From an uncultured Geobacteraceae bacterium (GTDB lineage: Bacteria; Desulfobacterota; Desulfuromonadia; Geobacterales; Pseudopelobacteraceae), in the NCBI GenBank assembly GCA_903862245.1, contig CAIOXL010000059.1:1-46090 (forward strand): a DNA stretch of 46,090 bases, read 5' to 3'. Shown one piece after another: positions 16,087 to 24,782 of the stretch. Under the pieces are notes generated by a model. That model was given only the letters and a program-made list of their open reading frames with translations. It did no database searches and had not been told where the DNA came from. The translations under genes and the position numbers were made by a program. The stretch's first letter is position 1. Each line of letters begins with the position of its first letter.

Positions 16087-17261
16087 CCGCCACCATCCGT
16101 ATCGCCTATATATCCCTTGCCGACCCGAACGACCGCCGTTCCTGGTCAGGCGGCATCTGGTCCATGGCCCGGGCGTTGGAGCGTCACGCCGGCGAAGTGA
16201 CCTGCCTGGGGCCGGTGAACCACCAGCGGTTGGAATTACGGAGTGGCAAACTGCTGGCGTCTCTGGCCCACACCACCACCGGCAAACGGTACGCCCCCCA
16301 CCACTCCCTGTTCTGGGCCCGTCGCCACGCCCGTTTTTTTGAGCAGCAGCTGGCCGGGAAAGAGTTTGACCTCATCTTCGCCCCGGTCGCGTCATCGATC
16401 ATTCCCTTTCTAAAAACCGACATACCGGTAATTTCCCTCTCCGACGCCACCTTTGCCGCCATGGAAGGGTATTATGAGGACTACAGCGACCTGTTGGCAT
16501 CGTCCCGCACAGCGGGTCACGAACTGGAACGGCGCACCCTTGAAAAATCAGCGCGCGCCGTGTATCCCTCCCCCTGGGCTGCCGAATCCGCCGTGCGGGA
16601 TTACGGTATGCCGCGCGAGCGGACAGCGGTGTACCCGCTGGGGGCGAATCTGGAAGAACCGCCCAGTCGTGAAGATGCCTTGACCAAACAACGTGGCGCT
16701 GAATGCCGCCTGCTGCTCCTGGGGCGCGACTGGGAGCGCAAGGGGGGGGGCATTGCCCTTGACGCGCTGAAGGAACTGGAACTTCTCGGCATATCCGCCA
16801 CCCTGACGGTTGTCGGCTGTCGTCCACCGGCAGGTGTAGAGCATCCCCGCATGGCAGTGGTGCCGTTCATCAACAAGAACGAACCGGCGGGGCGTCTCCG
16901 CTTTCGTGAACTGCTCCTTTCTTCTGATTTTCTGGTACTTCCGACCCGTGCCGAATGTTACGGCTATGTCTTTGCGGAGGCCTCGGCTTTCGGGCTGTTT
17001 TCTTTTGCAACCGACACCGGCGGAGTACCGGGGGTAGTGGCAAACGGTGACAACGGCGCTCTTTTGCCGCTTTCAGCAGGTGGCAGGGAATGGGCGGAGG
17101 CAATTGCAGAGCGCTTCTCCGACGACGCACTCTACCTGCAGGGTCGCCTGCACGCGCGCAACGCCTTCGAGGAGCGGCTGAACTGGGATGCCTGGGGAAT
17201 CAGGACTGCTGAACTGATGCGGCAAGTGCTGGCGGAAAATTTATCAAAGGGAACCTTATGA
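16083..17261 (+). CDS. GT4 family glycosyltransferase with a G9 tract
   Basis: A 392-residue GT-B glycosyltransferase. The start at 16083 overlaps the preceding stop in an ATGA and begins MTATIRIAYISLADPNDRRS, with the conserved glycines of the acceptor loop (WSGGIW). The C-terminal half has LLLGRDWERKGG, typical of the GT4 nucleotide site, and the donor loop AECYGYVFAEASAFG containing the E-x7-E pair. Codons for KGGG at 16742-16750 form an uninterrupted run of nine G, a possible slippage site that would truncate the protein. The gene is read through to the next by another ATGA overlap. Confidence 0.88.
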   Translation: MTATIRIAYISLADPNDRRSWSGGIWSMARALERHAGEVTCLGPVNHQRLELRSGKLLASLAHTTTGKRYAPHHSLFWARRHARFFEQQLAGKEFDLIFAPVASSIIPFLKTDIPVISLSDATFAAMEGYYEDYSDLLASSRTAGHELERRTLEKSARAVYPSPWAAESAVRDYGMPRERTAVYPLGANLEEPPSREDALTKQRGAECRLLLLGRDWERKGGGIALDALKELELLGISATLTVVGCRPPAGVEHPRMAVVPFINKNEPAGRLRFRELLLSSDFLVLPTRAECYGYVFAEASAFGLFSFATDTGGVPGVVANGDNGALLPLSAGGREWAEAIAERFSDDALYLQGRLHARNAFEERLNWDAWGIRTAELMRQVLAENLSKGTL

Positions 17262-18190
17262 ACTTCTTCGGCTATTATGTCCTGAATCTGGAACCGACGG
17301 TCCTGGCTTTTCTCGGTCAACGGCACCCGGCCCCCGACTGGCTGAAACCGGTGGCGGTAATCGAGCATGTTCCCTGGTGGCACGGCCGCCCCTGGACAAT
17401 GCTGAAACGGAAGGCGCACCAGCTCTCCTACTCGCTGAAAGGGATCGATCATCACCTGATGGTGCACGCCGCAGATGAGGAGCGGATGCGGAAACTGTGC
17501 GGCGTGCGCGGCGCGTTTATCAGCCAGAACATCTACGTGGACAGCGACGTTTACCGCCCCATGCCGGCTGAAAAGGAGTACGACGCCATCTACGTGGCGC
17601 AGATGAAACAGTTCAAGCGCCACCACCTGGCCGCCAGGGTGGAGAAGCTGTATATTGCCACCGCCTGGGGGGGGGACCTCCCTTCCTTCTGCCGTCAGGT
17701 GAGCCATGCCACATTCAACGAAAAACGCCTGGACAAGTCGGAACTTGCGGTTATGTACAACCGTACCCACTGCAGTCTGGCCCTGTCAGCGGTGGAAGGG
17801 GCCATGCTGGCCAGTTATGAAAGCCTGCTCTGCGGAACGCCGGTGGTGACCACCGCGTCGCGCGGCGGGCGGGACGAGTTTTTCGACCGGAGCAACAGCA
17901 TTCTGGTGGAAGCGCATGAAGATGCCGTGTACGCAGCGGTGGAACGCTGGAAGGCGAACACCCCGGACCCGGAGGCCATTCGAGCCGGAACAGTGGCGAG
18001 GACGGAAGTGCATCGCCGCCGCTTGTGCGGATATGCGGCGGAGCTGATCAAACGCCACGGCGGGGGGGGGATTGACCCGGAGCGCCTCTACCAGCGCTAC
18101 TTTGGCCAGCCGGGCGGACTCGGCAGGCGCTTCATCTGGGCCGATACGTTTGACAAGTCGGAGCAGTTGGAGCGGGTGCAGAACGACTGA
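17258..18190 (+). CDS. GT4-like glycosyltransferase with two G9 tracts
   Basis: A 310-residue protein, shorter than usual for GT4. The C-terminal part has LSAVEGAMLASYESLLCGTPVV, containing an E-x7-E pair, followed by TTASRGGRDEFFDRSNSILV, a good GT4 donor-site match. The N-terminal half is abbreviated and starts NFFGYYVLNLEPTVLAF; WGGDLPSFCRQV and SELAVMYNRTHCSLALS belong to the second Rossmann domain. Nine-G runs at 17667-17675 (in AWGGD) and 18062-18070 (in HGGGGID) are possible phase-variation tracts. Third and last gene of the operon from 15034, followed by a large inverted repeat. Confidence 0.8.
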   Translation: MNFFGYYVLNLEPTVLAFLGQRHPAPDWLKPVAVIEHVPWWHGRPWTMLKRKAHQLSYSLKGIDHHLMVHAADEERMRKLCGVRGAFISQNIYVDSDVYRPMPAEKEYDAIYVAQMKQFKRHHLAARVEKLYIATAWGGDLPSFCRQVSHATFNEKRLDKSELAVMYNRTHCSLALSAVEGAMLASYESLLCGTPVVTTASRGGRDEFFDRSNSILVEAHEDAVYAAVERWKANTPDPEAIRAGTVARTEVHRRRLCGYAAELIKRHGGGGIDPERLYQRYFGQPGGLGRRFIWADTFDKSEQLERVQND

Positions 18191-18233
18191 GGAAATTAAG
18201 AGAACAACAGCTTGATCCTAGAAAAAACATTTA

Positions 18234-18370
18234 TAACACGGAGCAACGAAGCAACGGAGTGAACCAAATAAGAATCGTTTTGAAACTGACTTTTTCATGT
18301 TCACCGTTTCGGTGAATGCTGTTTTTCAGGTAAGGTACTGATTGCTCTGTTGCTCCGTTGCTCCGTGTTA
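18234..18370. repeat. Long inverted repeat between convergent genes; possible bidirectional terminator
   Basis: Arms 18234-18259 and 18345-18370 pair over 26 bases with one mismatch (18249/18355); the outer 15 bases match perfectly. The arms contain tandem near-copies of an 8-base unit (GGAGCAAC, GAAGCAAC). Inside the 85-base loop is a smaller hairpin at 18300-18316 (TTCACC with GGTGAA). The element lies between genes ending at 18190 and 18417, so it could terminate both. The tandem octamers suggest a dispersed genomic repeat rather than a plain terminator. No other gene is visible in 18191-18416. Confidence 0.6.
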
Positions 18371-18416
18371 TTCGAACTGCCGTTTTTGATGATAGAGATC
18401 GCGTAGGTCGTACCGT

Positions 18417-19055
18417 TTATACCAGTTCCTTTTCCCGGGCATAATGCAACAGCGCTATACGGCTATTGAGCTGTAGTTTTTCGAAGATATTGTGCAGATG
18501 TACCTTTACCGTTCCGTCGCTGATGCTGAGTTTTTCTGCAATTTCACGGTTGCGTAGACCACGGGCCGCCATCCGGACCACTTCAACTTCCCGGCTAGTA
18601 AGCTGTGCGGCTGCCGCCACACTTCCAGCCTCCCTCCGCATCATCTTACTGACTATTCGGGTTGCCACCTGCTGTTCCAGCCACTGCTCGCCGCCATGCA
18701 CCGTTCTGATACACTGTACGAGCAGCCGGGGTGCCGTCTCCTTCAACACGACACCGTGAATGCCAAGCTGGGCAATCTCCAGTAGAACATCTTCTTCCAG
18801 ATCCGCAGTCAGCAGCACGATCCGGGTTGGCAGCTTCTCCCTGGTGACCGCTCTCGCAACCGCCAGTCCTCCCATTCCCGGCATATGAAGATCAAGAACC
18901 GCCACATCAGGGTGATGAGAGCGCACCGCTTCCAGCGCCTGTGAACCATCCGTGCAGGATGCCACCACATCAATATCATCTTCGAGACGGAAGAGATCCT
19001 CCAGACCCTTTATAATGAGGTGGTGATCGTCGGCTATAACCAATCGTATCGGCAC
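18417..19055 (-). CDS. NarL/LuxR-family response regulator
   Basis: A 212-residue transcription regulator. The receiver domain (1-118) has acidic residues D9-D10, phosphoacceptor D55 (VLDLHMPG) and K105. The LuxR-type helix-turn-helix (about 148-206) contains [22 protein letters not shown] and [14 protein letters not shown]. It should bind DNA as a dimer when phosphorylated. Its partner is almost certainly the HisKA_3-type kinase encoded 13 bases upstream, forming a NarX/NarL-like pair. Targets are unknown; the nearby EPS operons and the LruC gene are candidates. Confidence 0.93.
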   Translation of the reverse strand: MPIRLVIADDHHLIIKGLEDLFRLEDDIDVVASCTDGSQALEAVRSHHPDVAVLDLHMPGMGGLAVARAVTREKLPTRIVLLTADLEEDVLLEIAQLGIHGVVLKETAPRLLVQCIRTVHGGEQWLEQQVATRIVSKMMRREAGSVAAAAQLTSREVEVVRMAARGLRNREIAEKLSISDGTVKVHLHNIFEKLQLNSRIALLHYAREKELV

Positions 19056-19068
19056 TTAATTTTCCTCC

Positions 19069-20151
19069 TTATTCTGCCAGGGGCAGACTGATTTCAAGGT
19101 GTGATCCGGCTGCGCCGGAGTGTATGACCAGAGAACCGCCTAAATGTGCTGTCCGTTCCATCAGAGTAAATGGTCCGGCGTTCATCGTGCGCAGCTCCGT
19201 AAGATCATAGCTCCCGCAAAAGGTGAAGCCACGGCCGTTATCACGTACGGAGATTCTGACCGCGGCGGCCCTCTCCAGACAAAGTTCAGCACGGGCAGAC
19301 GATGCCCGGGCGTGATGGGCAACGTTTATCAGAGATTCATGGACAAGGTAGTATATCTCCCGGCAGAGGATGCGGGGAACAGCATGGTCGAGGTTGTCGT
19401 CATACACCATTTCCACAGGGAGACCCCAGTGACGCTCCATACGTGCCGCCAGTTCGTCCAGACTGGCGGAAAGCTCGTGCAGCATTTCGGGCCGCCGAGC
19501 CAGCACCGGCTTCAGGTGCTGAATGTGGGAGCGCAGAGCCCGTTGCTCGGCAATAATGATGTCCTGGGTTTCACAAAGATGCTGCCGCGCTTTTTGCGTA
19601 TCCGCATCAATAAGCCGCGACGCCATTTCCAACTGCAGCGCGGCGGCGGTCAATGACTGCAGCAGGCCGTCGTGCAGATCGCGCGCCAGCTTGATCCGTT
19701 CTTCCGAGGCGGCCACCTGCAGCATCATTTCCTCTGCCAGCAGACGGTGTGCACTCTTCAGCAGGCAGGCATGAAGATCAAATTTATTGACCGGTTTGGA
19801 GACAAAGCTGTCGATGCCGATATTGATCGCTTTGATGAGACAGTCGTTTTCATCCAGTGCGGTCAGGACAACAATCGGCACCTTCCCGTCCAGTGTGCGG
19901 ATCTCATCGAGCATGCTCAGCCCGTCCAGATGCGGCATCATCACGTCGGTCACAATGATATGGGGGCGATGATCCCGGAAGGAGGCCAAACCTTCCACAC
20001 CATCCCGAGCGATAATCAGTTTCCCGGTGAAACGGGACAGATACCTGGTGAACAGATTACGGGTCATCTCATCGTCTTCCACGTACAAGACAGTCAACCC
20101 CTTCAGATATTCCTGATCCAGAACGCTGAATTCACTTATCTTTTTATTCAT
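19069..20151 (-). CDS. Soluble receiver-histidine kinase (HisKA_3, NarX/DegS type)
   Basis: A 360-residue cytoplasmic protein with an N-terminal receiver domain (about 18-135; D26-D27, phosphoacceptor D69 in VTDVMMP, K119) followed by a HisKA_3 dimerisation and phosphotransfer domain (H160 in ARDLHDGLLQ) and a HATPase domain (HESLINVAHHA near 271, VRDNGRGF near 302). No membrane segment is present, so it takes its signal through the receiver from another kinase. The start at 20151 is chosen because GAGGA lies upstream and MNKKISEF begins the typical leader; a longer reading from 20196 has a basic leader without support. It phosphorylates the LuxR-type regulator encoded immediately downstream. 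Confidence 0.92.
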   Translation of the reverse strand: MNKKISEFSVLDQEYLKGLTVLYVEDDEMTRNLFTRYLSRFTGKLIIARDGVEGLASFRDHRPHIIVTDVMMPHLDGLSMLDEIRTLDGKVPIVVLTALDENDCLIKAINIGIDSFVSKPVNKFDLHACLLKSAHRLLAEEMMLQVAASEERIKLARDLHDGLLQSLTAAALQLEMASRLIDADTQKARQHLCETQDIIIAEQRALRSHIQHLKPVLARRPEMLHELSASLDELAARMERHWGLPVEMVYDDNLDHAVPRILCREIYYLVHESLINVAHHARASSARAELCLERAAAVRISVRDNGRGFTFCGSYDLTELRTMNAGPFTLMERTAHLGGSLVIHSGAAGSHLEISLPLAE

Positions 20152-20342
20152 GGGTCTTTTTTTCCTCGTATAACGATGGTATCCAGAGTGTAGCATGTTA
20201 CCGGCATATACCGAAAGGTATAGAAAAATATAAACAGGGATCTATTTACCAATAATCATGCTTACTGTACAGATAGAATAAACAATATGTAGGACCACAA
20301 ACTAGAGTGACCTTACAGCTAATCAGGCAAAAGGAGCTGACA
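20152..20342. promoter_or_regulatory. Divergent intergenic region with hairpin and weak promoter candidate
   Basis: AT-rich gap between the receiver-kinase gene (minus) and the lipoprotein gene (plus). A perfect 6-base stem closed by a GAAA tetraloop lies at 20207-20222 (TATACC with GGTATA). On the minus strand TTGGTA (20252-20247), a 16-base spacer and TATTTT (20230-20225) form a weak sigma70 candidate for the kinase gene; the hairpin would then fall in its leader. I see no firm plus-strand promoter, although TAGAAT-like sequence occurs near 20270. Confidence 0.35.
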
Positions 20343-20816
20343 ATGAAATTTCAATGGATAGTAGTTGTGTTGGTACCGGCAATACTAATTGGTTGTGGCG
20401 GTGGTGGCGGTGGCGGCACACCCGCAGTGGAATACAAAATGGCAGATGTGGCCGCACCTAAAAATGCCGGGACAGAAGGCGGTTTCATCTACGACACGAC
20501 AAACCGCCAGACCGTTGCCGTCGATATTAGACTACCCTATCAATTTGGCTCAGTAAGTATCTATGACAGCCGCCCTTTAGTCTCGTTTGACTCTTCGGGA
20601 GCTCCGATTTCAACCCCGTCACTCCTCTTGGACCAGGGACAGGCGGCCACGGATATCGGTGGTGGAGTGTATCAATACAAAGATACTATTTCGATCTCCG
20701 CGACGGTCACCAGCTTATATATAGTGCCAATGATGGGACTGTATCCGAGCAGCATTACAATACCAATTACTAACGGCGCAGTAACTAAGACGTTCGCCAA
20801 AGGAAGTGCGCTATGA
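20343..20816 (+). CDS. Small predicted lipoprotein with poly-glycine linker
   Basis: 157 residues. The ATG at 20343 is supported by AAGGAG at 20331-20336. A lipoprotein signal peptide ends in the lipobox LIGC (Cys18), followed by eight or so glycines (GGGGGGG), a flexible tether often seen after the lipidated Cys in this group. The rest (about 30-157) looks like a small beta-sandwich with no motif I recognise. Its stop overlaps the start of the LruC-domain gene (ATGA), so the two products are probably made together and may form a surface complex. Confidence 0.8.
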   Translation: MKFQWIVVVLVPAILIGCGGGGGGGTPAVEYKMADVAAPKNAGTEGGFIYDTTNRQTVAVDIRLPYQFGSVSIYDSRPLVSFDSSGAPISTPSLLLDQGQAATDIGGGVYQYKDTISISATVTSLYIVPMMGLYPSSITIPITNGAVTKTFAKGSAL

Positions 20817-22678
20817 AAAATAAACTGCCTGAAAACGCACCCAAATATATCATCATCCTGCTGGTGTCCATAATTTTGACCGGCTTTGGCTATACACTGT
20901 CAACACTTCCATTCACCCAAAGCAATCCCTGGCCGACCCTTTTTACCTGGAACAGTTCCATCCCGCTGAGCAGGTACGATTCAAACGGCATACCCGTATT
21001 TGCCAAGATAAGCAGTTCCAGGCTGTATAATGACTCAGCCAGCAGCAGTCCGACCAATAACCCCGACTTCCTGAACTACATCACGGCCACGTTGCCGGAG
21101 TACGCCAATCAGAGTAACAACACGAGCCTCTTTCCAGTAGGTGTGACTGATGCCGACTACAACTCCAACTACAACGTGTACCTCAGTGCTGCGGCAAAAG
21201 TCGAAGTTGCGTTCGTCTACGAAGGGGCCGGGTATCGCAACAGCTTCGGCTACTTTACGTTTGATCCGGACAACCCGCCAACGAGTTTGACTCATCCCAA
21301 TGTTATTCTGGATAAAATAATTTTCCCCAACGCATCGTTGTATAACTCCGGTGGAACACCTACGGGAAATGTCGGAATGCAAACCGGCGATACGGTAAAC
21401 CTCGGCGTTATAGACCCGGCACTCTACCCGTGGAACCTCTCCAAGAACTGCACTGTCGCGAACACCTGTAAAGTAGGCATCGGCTTTATGGTGGTAGCCA
21501 ACGGGTTTATGCTTAATACAGCAGGACCCGTCAACCCCTATCCCGATCCTGAATGGATATTTTATTCACTGAGCGCCCTGAATCCGGAAACAACGTTGGC
21601 TAAAAGACGCCATATGGTGCTGCTCAAAGATCCCAAAAGCGGTTTGATCGCTCTTGCCATGGAAGATATGAACCGTGACAAGGGGAGCGACTCCGATATG
21701 AACGACATTATCTATCGCCTCAAGGTGACTCCTGAAACAGCCATTACCAACAGCGCAAGCTTCTACAGCAAACCGGTAGGCGACCGTGATGGTGACGGGA
21801 TTCCCGATGTTCTTGACGAATTCCCGGATGACAACCAGCGGGCTTCGTCAACCTGGTACCCTTCCAAAACCGGCTGGGGGACTCTGGCATTTGAGGATTT
21901 GTGGCCCAGCAAAGGTGATTACGATATGAATGACCTCGTAGTAAACTACCGCTGTCACCAGATTCTTAAAGCAGATGGCACTGTGAAGGAGGTCGAGATT
22001 TTTTATCAGCTTGCGGCCCTAGGAGCCGGATTGCATAACGGGTTTGCCGTTGAACTTACCGGCATTCCATCTACTGCTACGCTGGATTATGCCAGGATGA
22101 AAATTAACGGAGGAACAGCAAGCAGCATAAGCCCGGTGGTCAATCTGAATGGGAGCGCGGCCACCAATAAAAATCTGGTTTTCACGATATTTGACGACGC
22201 ATACAGCGCATTTGCCGTGAGCACTGGTTTTGTCAACACCGTTAAGGGTTCAGCCGCTAAAGCTCCCGTGACATACCAGCTGAATGTCGCCTTTACAACC
22301 ACGCAGCCCAAATCAGCGTTTACGTATCCCGCGCCGTACAATCCGTTCCTCTTCAGAAGTACCGCTCTCGTAAATGGCGCCAACCCACCGTTTAAGGGGC
22401 AGGAAGTTCATCTTCCCGGATATGCCCCCACCTCTGCAGCGGATACGTCAAGGTTCGGCACATCAGATGACAACAGCAGCGTTGCTGCCAAACGTTACTA
22501 CGTCAGCAAACTGGGACATCCCTGGGCGATCAACCTCCCCATTGCCTGGAAATGGCCGGCGGAAACGATCGATATGCTGCTCGCGTATCCGGATTTCAAA
22601 GCCTGGGCAGAATCAGGCGGTGTGCAGAAACCGACCTGGTATGCAACTCCGAGTGCCAACGCCGCGTACATGTATTAA
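20813..22678 (+). CDS. Secreted LruC-domain protein
   Basis: A 621-residue exported protein with an N-terminal hydrophobic signal or anchor (about 11-28). The middle has a DUF4114-like segment (LVALAMEDMNRDK-type region with GSDSDMNDIIYRL near 292-305). Next comes a calcium-binding-like DRDGDGIPDVLDEFPDD near 323-339, then the LruC core (LAFEDLWPSKGDYDMNDLVVNY near 354-375, followed by EIFYQLAALGAGLHNGFAVEL). The repeated D-x-D-M-N-D motif is typical of this domain, named from Leptospira LruC. Function is not established; a surface role, perhaps carbohydrate or calcium binding, is inference. Translationally coupled to the preceding lipoprotein gene. Confidence 0.85.
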   Translation: MKNKLPENAPKYIIILLVSIILTGFGYTLSTLPFTQSNPWPTLFTWNSSIPLSRYDSNGIPVFAKISSSRLYNDSASSSPTNNPDFLNYITATLPEYANQSNNTSLFPVGVTDADYNSNYNVYLSAAAKVEVAFVYEGAGYRNSFGYFTFDPDNPPTSLTHPNVILDKIIFPNASLYNSGGTPTGNVGMQTGDTVNLGVIDPALYPWNLSKNCTVANTCKVGIGFMVVANGFMLNTAGPVNPYPDPEWIFYSLSALNPETTLAKRRHMVLLKDPKSGLIALAMEDMNRDKGSDSDMNDIIYRLKVTPETAITNSASFYSKPVGDRDGDGIPDVLDEFPDDNQRASSTWYPSKTGWGTLAFEDLWPSKGDYDMNDLVVNYRCHQILKADGTVKEVEIFYQLAALGAGLHNGFAVELTGIPSTATLDYARMKINGGTASSISPVVNLNGSAATNKNLVFTIFDDAYSAFAVSTGFVNTVKGSAAKAPVTYQLNVAFTTTQPKSAFTYPAPYNPFLFRSTALVNGANPPFKGQEVHLPGYAPTSAADTSRFGTSDDNSSVAAKRYYVSKLGHPWAINLPIAWKWPAETIDMLLAYPDFKAWAESGGVQKPTWYATPSANAAYMY

Positions 22679-22710
22679 TCTGAGCAGTACTGATTGATCC
22701 ATCACCTATC

Positions 22711-22816
22711 CCTTCTCCCTGAGGGAGAAGGTGGCTGAAGGCCGGTTGAGGGGGCAACGATGCTGCATAATCCAGGGTTTCCCCCTCAACCCGACCCTCT
22801 CCCTCATGGAGAGGGT
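22711..22816. repeat. Three-hairpin palindromic intergenic repeat
   Basis: Three perfect stems arranged symmetrically: 22711-22720 with 22722-22731 (10 bases); 22744-22754 with 22781-22791 (11 bases); and 22794-22802 with 22808-22816 (9 bases). The sequence is of the widespread kind rich in CTCCCTC and GAGGGAG blocks. It follows the LruC gene by about 30 bases and could act as its terminator or mRNA stabiliser. The gap 22679-22874 has no gene; a minus-strand reading frame through it only translates the repeat. Confidence 0.65.
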
Positions 22817-22874
22817 GCTTTAAGCGGGAGATTCGCTCCATTCAGGTTTATTACTACCGCAACAGGGTTTAGCC

Positions 22875-24671
22875 ATGTTTCATAACAGTTCAAAATACAT
22901 CATACTTTCCTGTCTGGTGACACTTGCTGTCATCTGGAGTGCCCTCTATTACCATACGTCATCGGACCAAAAACTGGCGATTGCCGCCAGCAAGGCCAGT
23001 TCGGCAAATCTGGCCATGGCATTTGAGGAGCATGTCAAAAAAAACGTCCAGACTATCGACGGGTTGCTGCTGCAGCTGCGGCATGAGTATCAGAGCAATC
23101 CCCGGAGTTTTGCCGACCGGATACAATTATTGGCTGAACATAAGAGCGTCGCAGAGCTTCTGATACAGGTAAGCGCCACAGACAAACGGGGCATAATGAC
23201 CTATAACACCAAAGGGTTGCCTGCTGTCCCCGTTGACCTGAGCGACCGCGAGCATTTCCGCGTACATCTTGACGGACAGGATGACCGGCTGTTTATCAGC
23301 AAACCGGTCATCGGCAGGGTTTCGAAAAAATGGAGTGTCCAGTTCTCCCGTAAAATGGTTGACAGCACCGGTTCCTTTGCCGGGATGATGGTCATTTCCA
23401 TTGATCCGGACTATTTTTCAAATTTTTACACAGGCATTGATCTAGGAACAGGCGGTGCCATCTCGCTGGTCGGGATGGATGGTGTCATCCGTGCCCGCGC
23501 TTCAAAAATTAAAACCGAAATAGATCCGAGAGGGCTGGCTCTTCCAAAAGACCGGCCGTCTTTCGATCCGGCCATGCCCGCAACCGGATCGTTCAGAGTC
23601 CCGAGTGCTGTGGATGGGGTCATACGCATCGGGGCATATCGGCGCCTTCAGGAGTATCCTCTGGTGGTGAATGTTCTGCAGTCGGAAGACGATATTCTGT
23701 CTGCTTCCAACGAACGCAAAAAGGAGACGTACTCTGCCGGTGTTTTTCTCTCTGTTCTCGTCCTGCTCGTTGGCTGGATTCTCTGGAAGAACGATTGCCG
23801 GCGGAGGGTACTGCTGCAAACCCTCCTGGAAAGCAAGGATGCACTCCTTACTCAAAATGAGCAGCTGCTGGCGATCGAAGATAAACTGCGCGAGCAGATT
23901 TCAGAATTTGAAAATTCACAGGCGCAGTTACAAAAAGCCACGGCGGCGGCAGAGACGGCCAACAGTGCCAAGAGTGAATTCCTTTCAACCATGAGCCACG
24001 AACTCCGCACCCCCATGAACAGTGTCATCGGCATGATCTCCATGCTGCTGGAAACTGAACTGAGTGCCGAACAGTATGAGTACGCTGAAATAGCCCATAG
24101 AAACGGTGAAAACCTGCTGAAGCTGGTCAACGAAATTCTGGATTTCTCTAAAATCGAGGCACGCAAGCTGGATATGGAGATACTCGCTTTCGATCTTCAG
24201 GAAGTGCTGCACGACTCCGTCAAGCTGTTGGCAGTGCGGGCAGCCGATTCCAGTCTGGAGCTTTCCAGCCACATAGATCCTGCAGTTCCGCTTCATCTGA
24301 GGGGAGATCCGGGACGGTTACATCAGGTCATCACCAACCTGGTCAGTAATGCGCTCAAGTTCACCGAAAAAGGGGACGTTGCCATCACGGTATCGCTCAA
24401 AGCCGAAGATGACGGTAGTGCGGAAATACTTTTTGTGGTACGTGATACCGGCATCGGCATTCCGCAGGCCCGGCGAGAGAACATCTTCGCTCCGTTCACC
24501 CAGGCGGATGGTTCCACCACCCGCAAATACGGCGGTACCGGTCTTGGACTTGCCATCTGCAGCCGGCTTGTTGCATTGATGGGCGGGGAAATCGGGGTGG
24601 AGAGTGAGGAAGGCAAAGGCTCTGCCTTCTGGTTCACGGCACGGTTTGAAAAGCAGGCGAGTACCCTGTAA
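22875..24671 (+). CDS. Membrane sensor histidine kinase with periplasmic Cache domain
   Basis: 598 residues: TM1 (about 8-27), a periplasmic double-Cache-like sensing domain (about 30-285, with [10 protein letters not shown] near 123 and [14 protein letters not shown] near 140), TM2 (about 287-304), a coiled coil (about 310-365), a HisKA domain (H375 in [10 protein letters not shown]) and a HATPase domain ([25 protein letters not shown]). No receiver, PAS or HAMP is present. Such sensors bind small organic molecules in the periplasm. No response regulator gene is adjacent; the receiver-kinase at 19069-20151 is a possible partner. Its stop codon lies inside the terminal repeat of a palindromic element, so the last residues are encoded by that element. 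Confidence 0.93.
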   Translation: MFHNSSKYIILSCLVTLAVIWSALYYHTSSDQKLAIAASKASSANLAMAFEEHVKKNVQTIDGLLLQLRHEYQSNPRSFADRIQLLAEHKSVAELLIQVSATDKRGIMTYNTKGLPAVPVDLSDREHFRVHLDGQDDRLFISKPVIGRVSKKWSVQFSRKMVDSTGSFAGMMVISIDPDYFSNFYTGIDLGTGGAISLVGMDGVIRARASKIKTEIDPRGLALPKDRPSFDPAMPATGSFRVPSAVDGVIRIGAYRRLQEYPLVVNVLQSEDDILSASNERKKETYSAGVFLSVLVLLVGWILWKNDCRRRVLLQTLLESKDALLTQNEQLLAIEDKLREQISEFENSQAQLQKATAAAETANSAKSEFLSTMSHELRTPMNSVIGMISMLLETELSAEQYEYAEIAHRNGENLLKLVNEILDFSKIEARKLDMEILAFDLQEVLHDSVKLLAVRAADSSLELSSHIDPAVPLHLRGDPGRLHQVITNLVSNALKFTEKGDVAITVSLKAEDDGSAEILFVVRDTGIGIPQARRENIFAPFTQADGSTTRKYGGTGLGLAICSRLVALMGGEIGVESEEGKGSAFWFTARFEKQASTL

Positions 24672-24763
24672 CATTTAAAAGTTCCCCCGCCCCTTGCGGG
24701 AGGGGAAGCTAACAGCAAAGACTGGTAGGACAATACTGCAAAAGTTTAAATGTTACAGCGTAC
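24661..24763. mobile_element. MITE-like inverted-repeat element overlapping a stop codon
   Basis: Arms 24661-24679 and 24745-24763 are 19-base inverted repeats with one mismatch; the inner 14 bases are perfect (CTGTAACATTTAAA). The core at 24683-24704 has a C-rich/G-rich hairpin (CCCGC with GCGGG) like the core of the element at 42360-42436. The TAA at 24669-24671 that ends the histidine kinase lies in the left arm. The element is too short to encode a transposase; mobility is inferred only from its structure. Confidence 0.55.
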
Positions 24764-24782
24764 TAGCTTGAAAGGGATCCCC

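Noticed and set aside
22596-22841. Minus-strand reading frame of about 81 codons across the end of the LruC gene and the repeat
   Set aside because: It is a translation of the palindromic repeat (GEGRVE- and LLPQGEG-like stretches) and the antisense of a real gene; it has no independent start signals.
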